Both the position numbers and the translations under genes were made by a program. Below are positions 6,902-12,761 of a DNA stretch of 12,761 nucleotides, piece by piece. The DNA lies in contig CAKRIL010000056.1 in the NCBI GenBank assembly GCA_934343915.1, forward strand, positions 1 through 12,761. The letters are read 5' to 3'. This DNA comes from an uncultured Lachnospiraceae bacterium (lineage in GTDB: Bacteria; Bacillota; Clostridia; Lachnospirales; Lachnospiraceae). The notes under the pieces are model-generated. The model saw nothing but the letters and a program-made list of their open reading frames with translations. It had not been told where the DNA came from and did no database searches. The first letter of the stretch is position 1; every line of letters begins with the position of its first letter.

Positions 6902-9900
6902 ATGAGCAAGGTTAGACGAGTTTATTCTGAGAAGATGCCTGCATTCGCTGTCAAGGCAAAGGAGCTGAGTGATGAGATTTCCAATTATCTCAACATTAAC
7001 ACGGTAAAGAACGTAAGAGTTCTTATCCGCTACGATATTGAGAATATCTCTGATGATGTGTACAAGGATGCATTGGTTACTGTTTTCTCTGAACCGCCTG
7101 TTGATTATGTGTACGAGGAGAATTTTGAGAAAAAGCCTGGCGAGAAGGTCTTTGGCGTTGAATATCTTCCGGGACAGTTCGACCAGAGAGCCGATTCAGC
7201 AGTGCAGTGTGTAAAGCTCCTTAAGGAGGACGAAGAGCCTGTAATAAAGACCGCAACAGTATATGTTATTGACGGTGATGTTACGGAGGATGAACTTGCT
7301 CATATTAAGAGCTTCTGTATCAACCCTGTTGATTCAAGAGAAGCCGATATGACTAAGCCGGAGACTCTTGTTACCGTATTTGCAGAGCCTGAGGATGTCA
7401 AGATATTCGATGGTTTTAAGGACATGGAGGATGACAAGCTTCTTGCACTCTATAAGTCCCTTGGTCTTGCCATGACATTTAAGGATTTTAAGCATATTCA
7501 GAATTATTATAAGAATGAGGAGCACCGTGATCCTTCCATGACGGAAATCCGAGTTCTTGATACATATTGGTCAGACCACTGCCGTCATACCACATTCTCG
7601 ACAGAGCTTAAGAATGTGAGCTTCGGCGATGGCGATTACAAGAAGCCTATTGTTGATACCTACAATCGTTACCTTGCCGACAGAGAGGTTATCTTCAAGG
7701 GCAGAGATGATAAGTTCGTATGTCTTATGGACATTGCACTTCTTGCAATGCGTAAGCTTAAAAGAGAAGGTAAGCTCGAAGACATGGAGGTGTCCGACGA
7801 GATTAATGCGTGCAGCATAGTAGTTCCTGTTACCATTGACGGAGTTACCGAGGAGTGGCTTGTCAACTTCAAGAATGAGACACACAACCATCCTACCGAG
7901 ATAGAACCTTTCGGTGGTGCGGCTACATGTCTCGGAGGTGCGATCCGTGACCCGCTCTCAGGAAGAACCTATGTATATCAGGCAATGAGAGTTACGGGAG
8001 CAGGAGACCCTACGGTTCCTGTAAGCGAGACACTTAAGGGAAAGCTTCCTCAGAAGAAGCTTGTACGCGGAGCAGCCAACGGTTACAGCTCATATGGTAA
8101 TCAGATTGGTCTTGCGACAGGCTATGTTAAGGAGATTTATCATCCTAACTATGTTGCTAAGAGAATGGAAATCGGTGCCGTTATGGGTGCCGCACCTCGT
8201 AAGAACGTAATTCGTGAGACATCCGATCCGGGTGATATCATAATCCTTCTCGGAGGAAGAACCGGACGTGACGGCTGCGGCGGTGCAACAGGTTCATCTA
8301 AGGTTCACACAGAGGCATCAATCGAGACTTGCGGTGCTGAGGTTCAGAAGGGTAATGCACCTACCGAGCGTAAGATTCAGAGACTGTTCAGAAGAAGCGA
8401 AGTTAGCCTTCTTATTAAGAAGTGCAACGACTTCGGTGCGGGTGGTGTGTCCGTAGCAATCGGTGAGCTTGCAGATGGTCTTAACATCAATCTTGATAAG
8501 GTTCCTAAGAAGTATGCAGGTCTTGACGGAACTGAGATAGCAATATCCGAGTCTCAGGAGAGAATGGCGGTTGTTGTTGACAAGAAGGACGTTGACAAGA
8601 TGCTTGCCTACGCAGCAGAGGAGAACCTTGAGGCTGTTCCGGTAGCGGAGGTTACACCTGAGAAGAGACTTGTTATGTACTGGAGAGGCAGGAAGATAGT
8701 AGATATCAGCCGTGCTTTCCTCGATACCAACGGTGCTCATCAGGAGACAGATGTTCATGTAAATATTCCATCCAAGGACGGCAGCTGCTTCAATGCTCCT
8801 GTTGTTAAGGATGTTCGTGCAAAATGGCTTGAGACACTTGCAGACCTCAATGTATGTTCACAGAAGGGACTTGTCGAGATGTTCGACGGTTCAATCGGTG
8901 CGGGTTCGGTATTCATGCCTTACGGTGGTAAGTACCAGCTCACTGAGGTTCAGACTATGGTTGCCAAGCTTCCTGTGCTTAAGGGCAAGACTGATACCGT
9001 AACAATGATGAGCTACGGCTTCGACCCATACCTTTCATCATGGAGTGCATATCATGGTGCGGTTTACGCAGTGCTTGAGTCTGTTGCAAAGATTGTCTGT
9101 GCAGGCGGTGATTTCTCCAAGGTAAGATTTACATTCCAGGAGTATTTCAGAAGAATGACAGAGGACGCTTCACGCTGGGGTGAGCCATTTAAGGCACTTC
9201 TTGGTGCTTATGATGCACAGCTCGGCTTCGGACTTCCTTCAATCGGAGGCAAGGACAGTATGTCAGGTACCTTCAACGATATGGATGTTCCTAACACACT
9301 TGTATCATTCGCTGTTGATGTGGCTAAGTCACAGGATGTAATCACACCTGAATTCAAGAAGGCAGGAAATAAGATTGTTCTCTACACAATCAAGAAGAAT
9401 GAGTATGACCTTCCTGATTATGATGCAGTTAAGAAATTATATTCAGATATAAGCAAGGATATCGCAGACGGAGTTATCGTATCCGCATACACACTTGATG
9501 CAAAGGGTATTGCGGCAGCAGTCAGCAAGATGGCATTCGGCAACAAGCTCGGCATTAAGATTGATGCTTCGACTGTAAGTGCAGATGAGTTCTTTGCTCC
9601 TATGTACGGCTGCATCGTAGCAGAGGTTGCGGCAGATAAGAACGGCGTGGCTGACGGCAGAGTGATCGGTGAGGTTACTGACAATGCCGCATTTGAGTAT
9701 GGCGACGTGAAGATTAGTGTCGATGAGGCTCTCGCTTCCTGGAAGGCAACTCTCGAGAAGGTATTCCCGACAGTTGCGGTTAAGGGCGGCAAGGAGCTTG
9801 ACACACCTGTATACAGCACCGATAAGGTATATGTATGCAAGAACAAGGTTGCAAAGCCTACCGTATTCATTCCTGTATTCCCGGGAACCAACTGTGAGTA

Positions 9901-10654
9901 CGACAGCACCAAGGCATTCGAGCGCGCAGGTGCTAATGTAGTGACTAAGGTATTCAAGAACCTCTCCGCTGAGGATATTCGTGATTCAGCTCATGAGTTC
10001 GCTGATGAGATTAAGAAGGCACAGATTATCATGTTCCCTGGCGGATTCAGCGCAGGTGATGAGCCGGACGGTTCGGCTAAGTTCTTTGCGACAGCCTTCA
10101 GAAATGCGGCAATTACAGAGGAAATCAACAAGCTTATAAATGAGAGAGATGGTCTTGTGCTCGGTATATGTAACGGTTTCCAGGCTCTCATCAAGCTTGG
10201 TCTTGTACCTTACGGTGAAATCAGAATGCAGACACCTGATTCACCTACACTTACAATGAATACAATCGGCCGTCATGTATCCAAGATGGTATACACCAAG
10301 GTTGTAACCAACAAGTCCCCATGGCTTGCAGGAGCACAGCTCGGAGGAGTATACTGCAACCCTGCTTCACACGGAGAGGGACGCTTCGTAGCCAACGACG
10401 AGTGGCTTAAGAAGCTCTTCGAGAACGGTCAGGTTGCTACACAGTATGTGGATGTCAACACGGGCATGCCTACTATGGATGAGGAGTGGAATCCTAACGG
10501 CTCCTACATGGCTATTGAAGGTATCACAAGCCCTGACGGAAGAGTCCTCGGCAAGATGGCTCATTCCGAGCGCCGCGGAGATGCTGTGGCAATCAACATC
10601 TACGGGGAGCAGGATATGAAGATATTCGAGTCCGGAGTGAAGTATTTCCTCTAA
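6902..10654 (+). CDS. purL: Phosphoribosylformylglycinamidine synthase, single-chain (FGAM synthase)
   Basis: 1250 residues. It catalyses the fourth step of de novo purine synthesis: FGAR + glutamine + ATP to FGAM, in the cytoplasm. This is the fused long form, with a PurS-like N-terminal domain, a linker, duplicated AIRS-like synthetase domains, and a C-terminal class I glutaminase. Motifs are WSDHCRHTTF (223-232) in the linker, NETHNHP (325-331) with GGA and RDP nearby in the ATP/FGAR site, GGKDSMSG in the second half, and a glutaminase site with the LGICNGFQ nucleophile C1090 and HSERR giving H1221 and E1223. The length and the divergent N-terminus fit the clostridial/streptococcal clade of single-chain PurL rather than the separate PurS/PurL/PurQ set. 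The start is the ATG at 6902, with GGAGG (6892-6896) 5 nt upstream; the in-frame ATGs at 6884 and 6890 lie on or before that site. A small inverted repeat, ATGTC-ATAG-GACAT (6872-6885), precedes it. No purine riboswitch fits in the 48-nt gap. Confidence 0.97.
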   Translation: MSKVRRVYSEKMPAFAVKAKELSDEISNYLNINTVKNVRVLIRYDIENISDDVYKDALVTVFSEPPVDYVYEENFEKKPGEKVFGVEYLPGQFDQRADSAVQCVKLLKEDEEPVIKTATVYVIDGDVTEDELAHIKSFCINPVDSREADMTKPETLVTVFAEPEDVKIFDGFKDMEDDKLLALYKSLGLAMTFKDFKHIQNYYKNEEHRDPSMTEIRVLDTYWSDHCRHTTFSTELKNVSFGDGDYKKPIVDTYNRYLADREVIFKGRDDKFVCLMDIALLAMRKLKREGKLEDMEVSDEINACSIVVPVTIDGVTEEWLVNFKNETHNHPTEIEPFGGAATCLGGAIRDPLSGRTYVYQAMRVTGAGDPTVPVSETLKGKLPQKKLVRGAANGYSSYGNQIGLATGYVKEIYHPNYVAKRMEIGAVMGAAPRKNVIRETSDPGDIIILLGGRTGRDGCGGATGSSKVHTEASIETCGAEVQKGNAPTERKIQRLFRRSEVSLLIKKCNDFGAGGVSVAIGELADGLNINLDKVPKKYAGLDGTEIAISESQERMAVVVDKKDVDKMLAYAAEENLEAVPVAEVTPEKRLVMYWRGRKIVDISRAFLDTNGAHQETDVHVNIPSKDGSCFNAPVVKDVRAKWLETLADLNVCSQKGLVEMFDGSIGAGSVFMPYGGKYQLTEVQTMVAKLPVLKGKTDTVTMMSYGFDPYLSSWSAYHGAVYAVLESVAKIVCAGGDFSKVRFTFQEYFRRMTEDASRWGEPFKALLGAYDAQLGFGLPSIGGKDSMSGTFNDMDVPNTLVSFAVDVAKSQDVITPEFKKAGNKIVLYTIKKNEYDLPDYDAVKKLYSDISKDIADGVIVSAYTLDAKGIAAAVSKMAFGNKLGIKIDASTVSADEFFAPMYGCIVAEVAADKNGVADGRVIGEVTDNAAFEYGDVKISVDEALASWKATLEKVFPTVAVKGGKELDTPVYSTDKVYVCKNKVAKPTVFIPVFPGTNCEYDSTKAFERAGANVVTKVFKNLSAEDIRDSAHEFADEIKKAQIIMFPGGFSAGDEPDGSAKFFATAFRNAAITEEINKLINERDGLVLGICNGFQALIKLGLVPYGEIRMQTPDSPTLTMNTIGRHVSKMVYTKVVTNKSPWLAGAQLGGVYCNPASHGEGRFVANDEWLKKLFENGQVATQYVDVNTGMPTMDEEWNPNGSYMAIEGITSPDGRVLGKMAHSERRGDAVAINIYGEQDMKIFESGVKYFL

Positions 10655-10693
10655 AATAAAATTTGAGTCAAAACATGCCTGCTAATTTCGAGA

Positions 10694-10722
10694 GTGTGAT
10701 GTGTAATTGCTGCACATCACAC
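10694..10722. repeat. Local hairpin 1 inside the palindromic element
   Basis: The stem GTGTGATGTG (10694-10703) pairs perfectly with CACATCACAC (10713-10722) across a 9-nt loop. No T-run follows, so it is not an intrinsic terminator. The 3' half of this hairpin can instead pair with 10894-10912, making two mutually exclusive folds. Confidence 0.75.
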
Positions 10723-10784
10723 TTAAGATGTACGAGACTAAGACATTCTAAGAACTCTGATATAGTTTCGCAGTGTACGCCGAC

Positions 10785-10818
10785 GATGCAAAGCATACCT
10801 CCCTGTATGCATTGCATC
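10785..10818. repeat. Central hairpin of the palindromic element
   Basis: GATGCAAAGCATAC (10785-10798) and GTATGCATTGCATC (10805-10818) form a 14-bp stem with one mismatch and the 6-nt loop CTCCCT. It sits at the exact centre of the long inverted repeat, as the tip of the large cruciform would. Confidence 0.78.
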
Positions 10819-10820
10819 TA

Positions 10821-10840
10821 AGCCGACATCCGTGTCGGCT
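10821..10840. repeat. Second central hairpin of the palindromic element
   Basis: AGCCGACA (10821-10828) pairs perfectly with TGTCGGCT (10833-10840) over a TCCG tetraloop. GCCGAC also occurs at 10779-10784, so the 3' arm has a second possible partner that would enclose the central hairpin. No T-run follows. Confidence 0.75.
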
Positions 10841-10911
10841 TCGGCTATGTGGTGGACAGAGTTCTAAGAATTTCTAAGTCTCTCCCATAAGTCGTGTGAT
10901 GTGCAGCAGTT

Positions 10912-10936
10912 ACACTTCACACATTCTGTGAAGTGT
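10912..10936. repeat. Right-end hairpin of the palindromic element
   Basis: ACACTTCACA (10912-10921) pairs perfectly with TGTGAAGTGT (10927-10936) across the loop CATTC, directly abutting the right terminal repeat. It has no equal in the left arm, where hairpin 1 takes the matching place. The two arms therefore differ in local structure while still matching each other over long stretches. Confidence 0.75.
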
Positions 10937-10949
10937 GGCATGTTTTGAC

Positions 10950-11064
10950 AATTTATATGAGCAAGCAGCGAAGTGGATTGCGAAAATCATTGACTTGTGG
11001 ATTAGATGAAACAGGGTTAGGTTATGCGATTGAAGATATGCCTGCACAGGCATTGGAGTTTGGT
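10950..11064 (+). other. Spacer between the palindromic element and the signal peptidase gene; no gene seen
   Basis: This stretch is open in the frame of the signal peptidase but lacks a convincing start. The ATGs at 10957 and 11038 have no ribosome binding site, and a GTG at 10933 lies inside the repeat. A short perfect palindrome, TGCCTG-CA-CAGGCA, lies at about 11040-11053. TTGACA (10945), TTGCGA (10978) and TTGACT (10990) are -35-like but none has a good -10 at the right distance, so the promoter of the signal peptidase is unresolved. Confidence 0.5.
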
Positions 11065-11589
11065 ATGAAGAAGAGTGTTAAGAAGGAGATACTTGGGTAT
11101 CTTAAGATAATTGCAGCGGGCGTTATAATTGCGGTTCTGCTCAATCGGTTTGTTATTATAAATGCGGATATTACGTCAGGTTCCATGAGCACGACGCTTG
11201 AAAAGGGCGACAAACTTATCGGACTGAGATTTGCTTATATATTTTCTGAACCTAAGCGCGGGGATATTATTATTTTTGAGTACCCTGATGATGGGGAGAA
11301 GCTTCTTATTAAGAGGGTAATAGGTCTTCCGGGAGATATGGTTATAATAAAGGATGGTCTTGTGTATATTAACGGAAGCGAGGAGCCGCTTGATGAGCCT
11401 TATGCGCATGGAACGAACAAGCAGGATTTCGGACCGTATATGATTCCGGCGGACTGCTACTTTGTGCTCGGAGACAACAGGGATAATTCTAAGGATTCAA
11501 GATATTGGACTAACACCTATGTGACGAAGAAGCAGATTATAGCAAAGGCACTTTTCAGATACAATAACGGATTCAAGACTTTCAAATAA
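11065..11589 (+). CDS. Type I signal peptidase (S26A family)
   Basis: 174 residues with a single N-terminal membrane anchor (about residues 12-33) and an extracytoplasmic catalytic domain. It cleaves signal peptides from exported proteins. The boxes of the family are all present: SGSM (38-41) with catalytic Ser40, RGDIIIF (65-71), LIKRVIGLPGD (81-91) with catalytic Lys83, and LGDNRDNSKDSR (135-146). The Pro usual after the catalytic SM (SMxPT) is Thr43 here, a substitution I believe is common in clostridial members. The length is normal for the short Gram-positive type (SipS-like). The start at 11065 is chosen because GGAG (11055-11058) lies 6 nt upstream and it gives a standard short cytoplasmic tail; longer in-frame openings lack a binding site. 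It is followed by the infC promoter with no clear terminator between, so some read-through into the translation operon is possible. Confidence 0.93.
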   Translation: MKKSVKKEILGYLKIIAAGVIIAVLLNRFVIINADITSGSMSTTLEKGDKLIGLRFAYIFSEPKRGDIIIFEYPDDGEKLLIKRVIGLPGDMVIIKDGLVYINGSEEPLDEPYAHGTNKQDFGPYMIPADCYFVLGDNRDNSKDSRYWTNTYVTKKQIIAKALFRYNNGFKTFK

Positions 11590-11604
11590 ATTCATAAAAA
11601 AGTA

Positions 11605-11633
11605 TTGACAATGCCGTAAATAGGTGTTAATAT
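11605..11633 (+). promoter_or_regulatory. Sigma-A promoter of the infC-rpmI-rplT operon
   Basis: A perfect -35 TTGACA (11605-11610), a 17-nt spacer and TAATAT (11628-11633; 4/6) make this the strongest promoter in the window. It predicts a start near 11640 and a 5' leader of about 165 nt before infC, much longer than needed for translation alone. Confidence 0.88.
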
Positions 11634-11654
11634 ACAGAAGTTGTGAAAATAAAG

Positions 11655-11791
11655 AAGAGTGTCCGCTCTCACCTCAGCACATATATGTGACTCGGGTTAA
11701 TATCTAAGCTTTGACGGGCTGCTAAGTGGCGCCCTTAAGCGTTGAGTATGCGGATGGTTTTCTATCTGCATTTTTTTTGCGAAAATATGAT
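11655..11791 (+). promoter_or_regulatory. Structured infC leader, L20-leader type
   Basis: In Firmicutes, ribosomal protein L20 represses its own operon by binding the infC leader and favouring early termination. The leader here has matching architecture. CACATATATGTG (about 11679-11690) is a self-complementary hairpin. A two-part helix forms from GCTT...GGGC and GCCC...AAGC (about 11708-11740). An attenuator hairpin with a U-run closes the leader. TGTCCGC (11660-11666) can pair with GCGGATG (11750-11756), which is the 5' half of the attenuator stem, so a long-range antitermination pairing is possible. The family assignment rests on position and structure, not on a covariance-model search. 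Confidence 0.72.
11748..11778 (+). terminator. Intrinsic terminator/attenuator in the infC leader
   Basis: ATGCGGATGG (11748-11757) pairs along its full 10 bp, with two G-U pairs, to CTATCTGCAT (11762-11771) across a TTTT loop, followed by an uninterrupted eight-T run (11771-11778). It lies upstream of infC in the same transcript, so it is an attenuator rather than the end of the signal peptidase operon, although it could stop read-through from there as well. Confidence 0.85.
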
Positions 11792-11797
11792 GGAGGT
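11792..11797 (+). promoter_or_regulatory. Ribosome binding site that fixes the AUU start of infC
   Basis: GGAGGT at 11792-11797 lies 8 nt before the ATT at 11806, the ideal distance, but 20 nt before the first in-frame ATG at 11818, which is too far. This decides the start of infC. Confidence 0.85.
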
Positions 11798-11805
11798 GCA
11801 CTACA

Positions 11806-12312
11806 ATTAGCGACTTAATGATTAACGAACAGATCAGAGACAGGGAAGTCCGTCTGATTGGTGAGAATGGCGAACTTATTGGCATCATGTCTGCCAAGGA
11901 GGCATATAAGCTGGCTCAGGAAGCAGAGCTTGACCTTGTGAAGATTGCTCCTACTGCGAAGCCGCCGGTATGTAAGATTATCGATTACGGCAAGTACAAG
12001 TATGAGCTTGCAAGAAAAGAGAAGGAAGCCAAGAAGAAGCAGAAGGTTATCGAGATTAAGGAGGTTCGTTTATCTCCGAACATCGAGGACAATGACCTTA
12101 ACACCAAGGTTAGTGCAGCCAGAAAGTTCTTAGAGAAGGGCAATAAGGTTAAGGTAACCTTAAGGTTCAGAGGTCGTGAGATGGCTCATATGGCAAGCAG
12201 CAAGCACATCCTTGACGATTTCGCTAAGATGCTTGAGGAAGTAGCAGTTGTTGAGAAACCCGCCAAGGTAGAAGGCAGAAGCATGACACTGGTTTTAGCA
12301 CAGAAGCGCTAA
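11806..12312 (+). CDS. infC: Translation initiation factor IF-3 (AUU start)
   Basis: 168 residues counted from an ATT start codon. IF3 binds the 30S subunit, keeps it free of 50S, and checks the initiator tRNA-start codon match. The N-terminal domain runs from EQIRDREVRLI to the PPVCKIIDYGKYKYE signature, then a lysine-rich linker helix (EKEAKKKQK), then the C-terminal domain with RLSPNIEDNDLNTK and VTLRFRGREMAH. infC in E. coli and B. subtilis also begins with AUU, and because IF3 itself rejects AUU starts the gene limits its own translation. The spacing from the ribosome binding site supports the same here, and the residues gained (SDL before MINEQIR) match the family. It is first gene of infC-rpmI-rplT, with 28 nt to rpmI. 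Confidence 0.96.
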   Translation: MSDLMINEQIRDREVRLIGENGELIGIMSAKEAYKLAQEAELDLVKIAPTAKPPVCKIIDYGKYKYELARKEKEAKKKQKVIEIKEVRLSPNIEDNDLNTKVSAARKFLEKGNKVKVTLRFRGREMAHMASSKHILDDFAKMLEEVAVVEKPAKVEGRSMTLVLAQKR

Positions 12313-12340
12313 AATACTATATTTAAGGAGGATTTACATC

Positions 12341-12538
12341 ATGCCAAAAATAAAGACAAGCAGGGCAGCAGCAAAGCGTTTTAAGAAGACAGGTACAGGA
12401 CAGTTAAAGAGAATGAAGGCTTACAAGAGCCATATCCTTACTAAGAAGAGCACAAAGAGAAAGAGAAATCTCAGAAAGGCTACTTTAGTTGACCATACAA
12501 ATCTTAAGGCAATGAAGAAGATTTTACCATACCTCTAA
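12341..12538 (+). CDS. rpmI: 50S ribosomal protein L35
   Basis: 65 residues, very basic, full length for L35. It begins MPKIKTSRAAAKRFKKTGTG and has the SHILTKKSTKRKRNLR core and a C-terminal KKILPYL. It is a structural component of the large ribosomal subunit. A strong AGGAGG (12326-12331) lies 9 nt before the ATG. The invariant infC-rpmI-rplT order supports the call, and all three share the promoter and leader upstream. Confidence 0.98.
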   Translation: MPKIKTSRAAAKRFKKTGTGQLKRMKAYKSHILTKKSTKRKRNLRKATLVDHTNLKAMKKILPYL

Positions 12539-12578
12539 GATAGAGTCGAATCGGGTAGAATTTTATAAGATATGCGGT

Positions 12579-12604
12579 GCATTGCCGAGATTATCGGTAC
12601 GTGC
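12579..12604 (+). promoter_or_regulatory. Possible hairpin in the rpmI-rplT spacer
   Basis: The 98-nt gap between rpmI and rplT is long for this operon. It can fold into a stem of 6 bp (12583-12588 with 12594-12599, loop GATTA) with an outer 3-bp GCA/TGC closure. No T-run follows. It might be a processing site or an L20-responsive element, but nothing more can be shown here. Confidence 0.35.
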
Positions 12605-12636
12605 TCAGAATAGAAATTTAGGAGGAATAATTCAAA

Positions 12637-12761
12637 ATGGCAAGAATTAAAGGCGGATTAAACGCAAAGAAGAAGCACAATAGAGTATTAAAGTTAGCTA
12701 AGGGTTACAGAGGAGCAAGATCTAAGCAGTTCATAGTTGCTAAGCAGTCTGTTATGAGAGC
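12637..12761 (+). CDS. rplT: 50S ribosomal protein L20, N-terminal part (cut by window end)
   Basis: The first 41 codons of L20, beginning MARIKGGLNAKKKHNRVLKL and continuing through KGYRGARS and FIVAKQSVMR, out of about 117 residues in the full protein. L20 is needed early in 50S assembly and, in Firmicutes, represses its own operon through the infC leader. AGGAGG lies at 12620-12625, 11 nt before the ATG. The gene is incomplete only because the window ends. Confidence 0.96.
   Translation, partial: MARIKGGLNAKKKHNRVLKLAKGYRGARSKQFIVAKQSVMR

Larger units (their letters stand above)
10667..10949. repeat. 283-bp palindromic element with perfect 13-bp terminal inverted repeats
   Basis: The ends are GTCAAAACATGCC (10667-10679) and GGCATGTTTTGAC (10937-10949), exact inverse complements. 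Further inward, 10704-10722 pairs with 10894-10912 (18 of 19 positions), and 10734-10759 pairs with 10857-10882 (23 of 26). The middle holds two more hairpins. There is no open reading frame of note inside, so no transposase. A diverged left half recurs at 4786-4881, so the element is dispersed. Near the ends it carries outward-facing -35-like hexamers: TTGACA at 10945-10950 on +, and TTGACT on the minus strand at 10666-10671. AATTT flanks both sides (just before the left end, offset by GA, and just after the right end), a possible but unproven target duplication. It could be a MITE-like mobile element or a structured RNA; I cannot decide from one full copy. Confidence 0.8.

Noticed and set aside
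10694..10840. Hairpins of the element as the purL transcription terminator
   Set aside because: None of the stems is followed by a T-run on either strand.
10662..10955. AATTT on both sides of the element as a target-site duplication
   Set aside because: The left copy is offset by two bases from the terminal repeat and the flanks are AT-rich, so a 5-nt match is not significant. It was kept only as a possibility.
10933..11064. Extended N-terminus of the signal peptidase from GTG 10933, ATG 10957 or ATG 11038
   Set aside because: None has a ribosome binding site, the GTG lies in the repeat element, and the 11065 start has GGAG at 6 nt and gives a normal-length enzyme.
1..12761. CRISPR arrays, tRNA or rRNA genes, integrases or transposases
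   Set aside because: I saw no spaced direct repeats, no tRNA-like cloverleaf and no transposase or integrase motif; the helicase-nuclease is not linked to any cas gene here.

Overview
All recognisable genes lie on the + strand. The gene set, moderate base composition (mid-40s % GC by eye), strong GGAGG-type ribosome binding sites and sigma-A-type promoters point to a Gram-positive gut or rumen clostridium, most likely Lachnospiraceae. This is inferred from family resemblance, not from a database search. The presence of a YetA/PcRGLX-like protein fits a pectin-using member, but that is weak evidence for genus.

Layout. Positions 2-2431 encode a large cytoplasmic protein resembling exo-rhamnogalacturonan lyases (PcRGLX/YetA type). 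It overlaps by 14 nt an XPD/DinG-type iron-sulfur helicase (2418-4772) that carries an extra N-terminal PD-(D/E)XK nuclease-like domain. A short spacer follows, holding a diverged half-copy of a repeat (4786-4881) and a promoter. Next come two overlapping genes of the succinylglutamate desuccinylase/aspartoacylase (AstE/ASPA, M14-like) family. The first (4966-5925) keeps all zinc and catalytic residues. The second (5918-6853) has lost both zinc histidines and the catalytic glutamate, so it looks like a pseudoenzyme partner. purL, the single-chain purine-biosynthesis FGAM synthase, follows at 6902-10654.

The most unusual item is in the 410-nt space after purL. A 283-bp element (10667-10949) is bounded by a perfect 13-bp inverted repeat, has further long imperfect arms inside, and contains four local hairpins, some of which compete with the long-range pairing. 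Part of its left arm recurs colinearly at 4786-4881, including an exact 18-nt block. It is therefore a dispersed, structured repeat: either a small non-autonomous mobile element (MITE-like) or a structured RNA or regulatory cassette.

The right end begins a cell-surface gene and then a translation operon: a type I signal peptidase (11065-11589), then infC-rpmI-rplT (IF3, L35, L20), with rplT cut by the window end. The infC operon has a near-consensus promoter, a long structured leader ending in an attenuator (L20-leader type), and an AUU start codon for IF3. These are the classic signs of autoregulation by L20 and by IF3.
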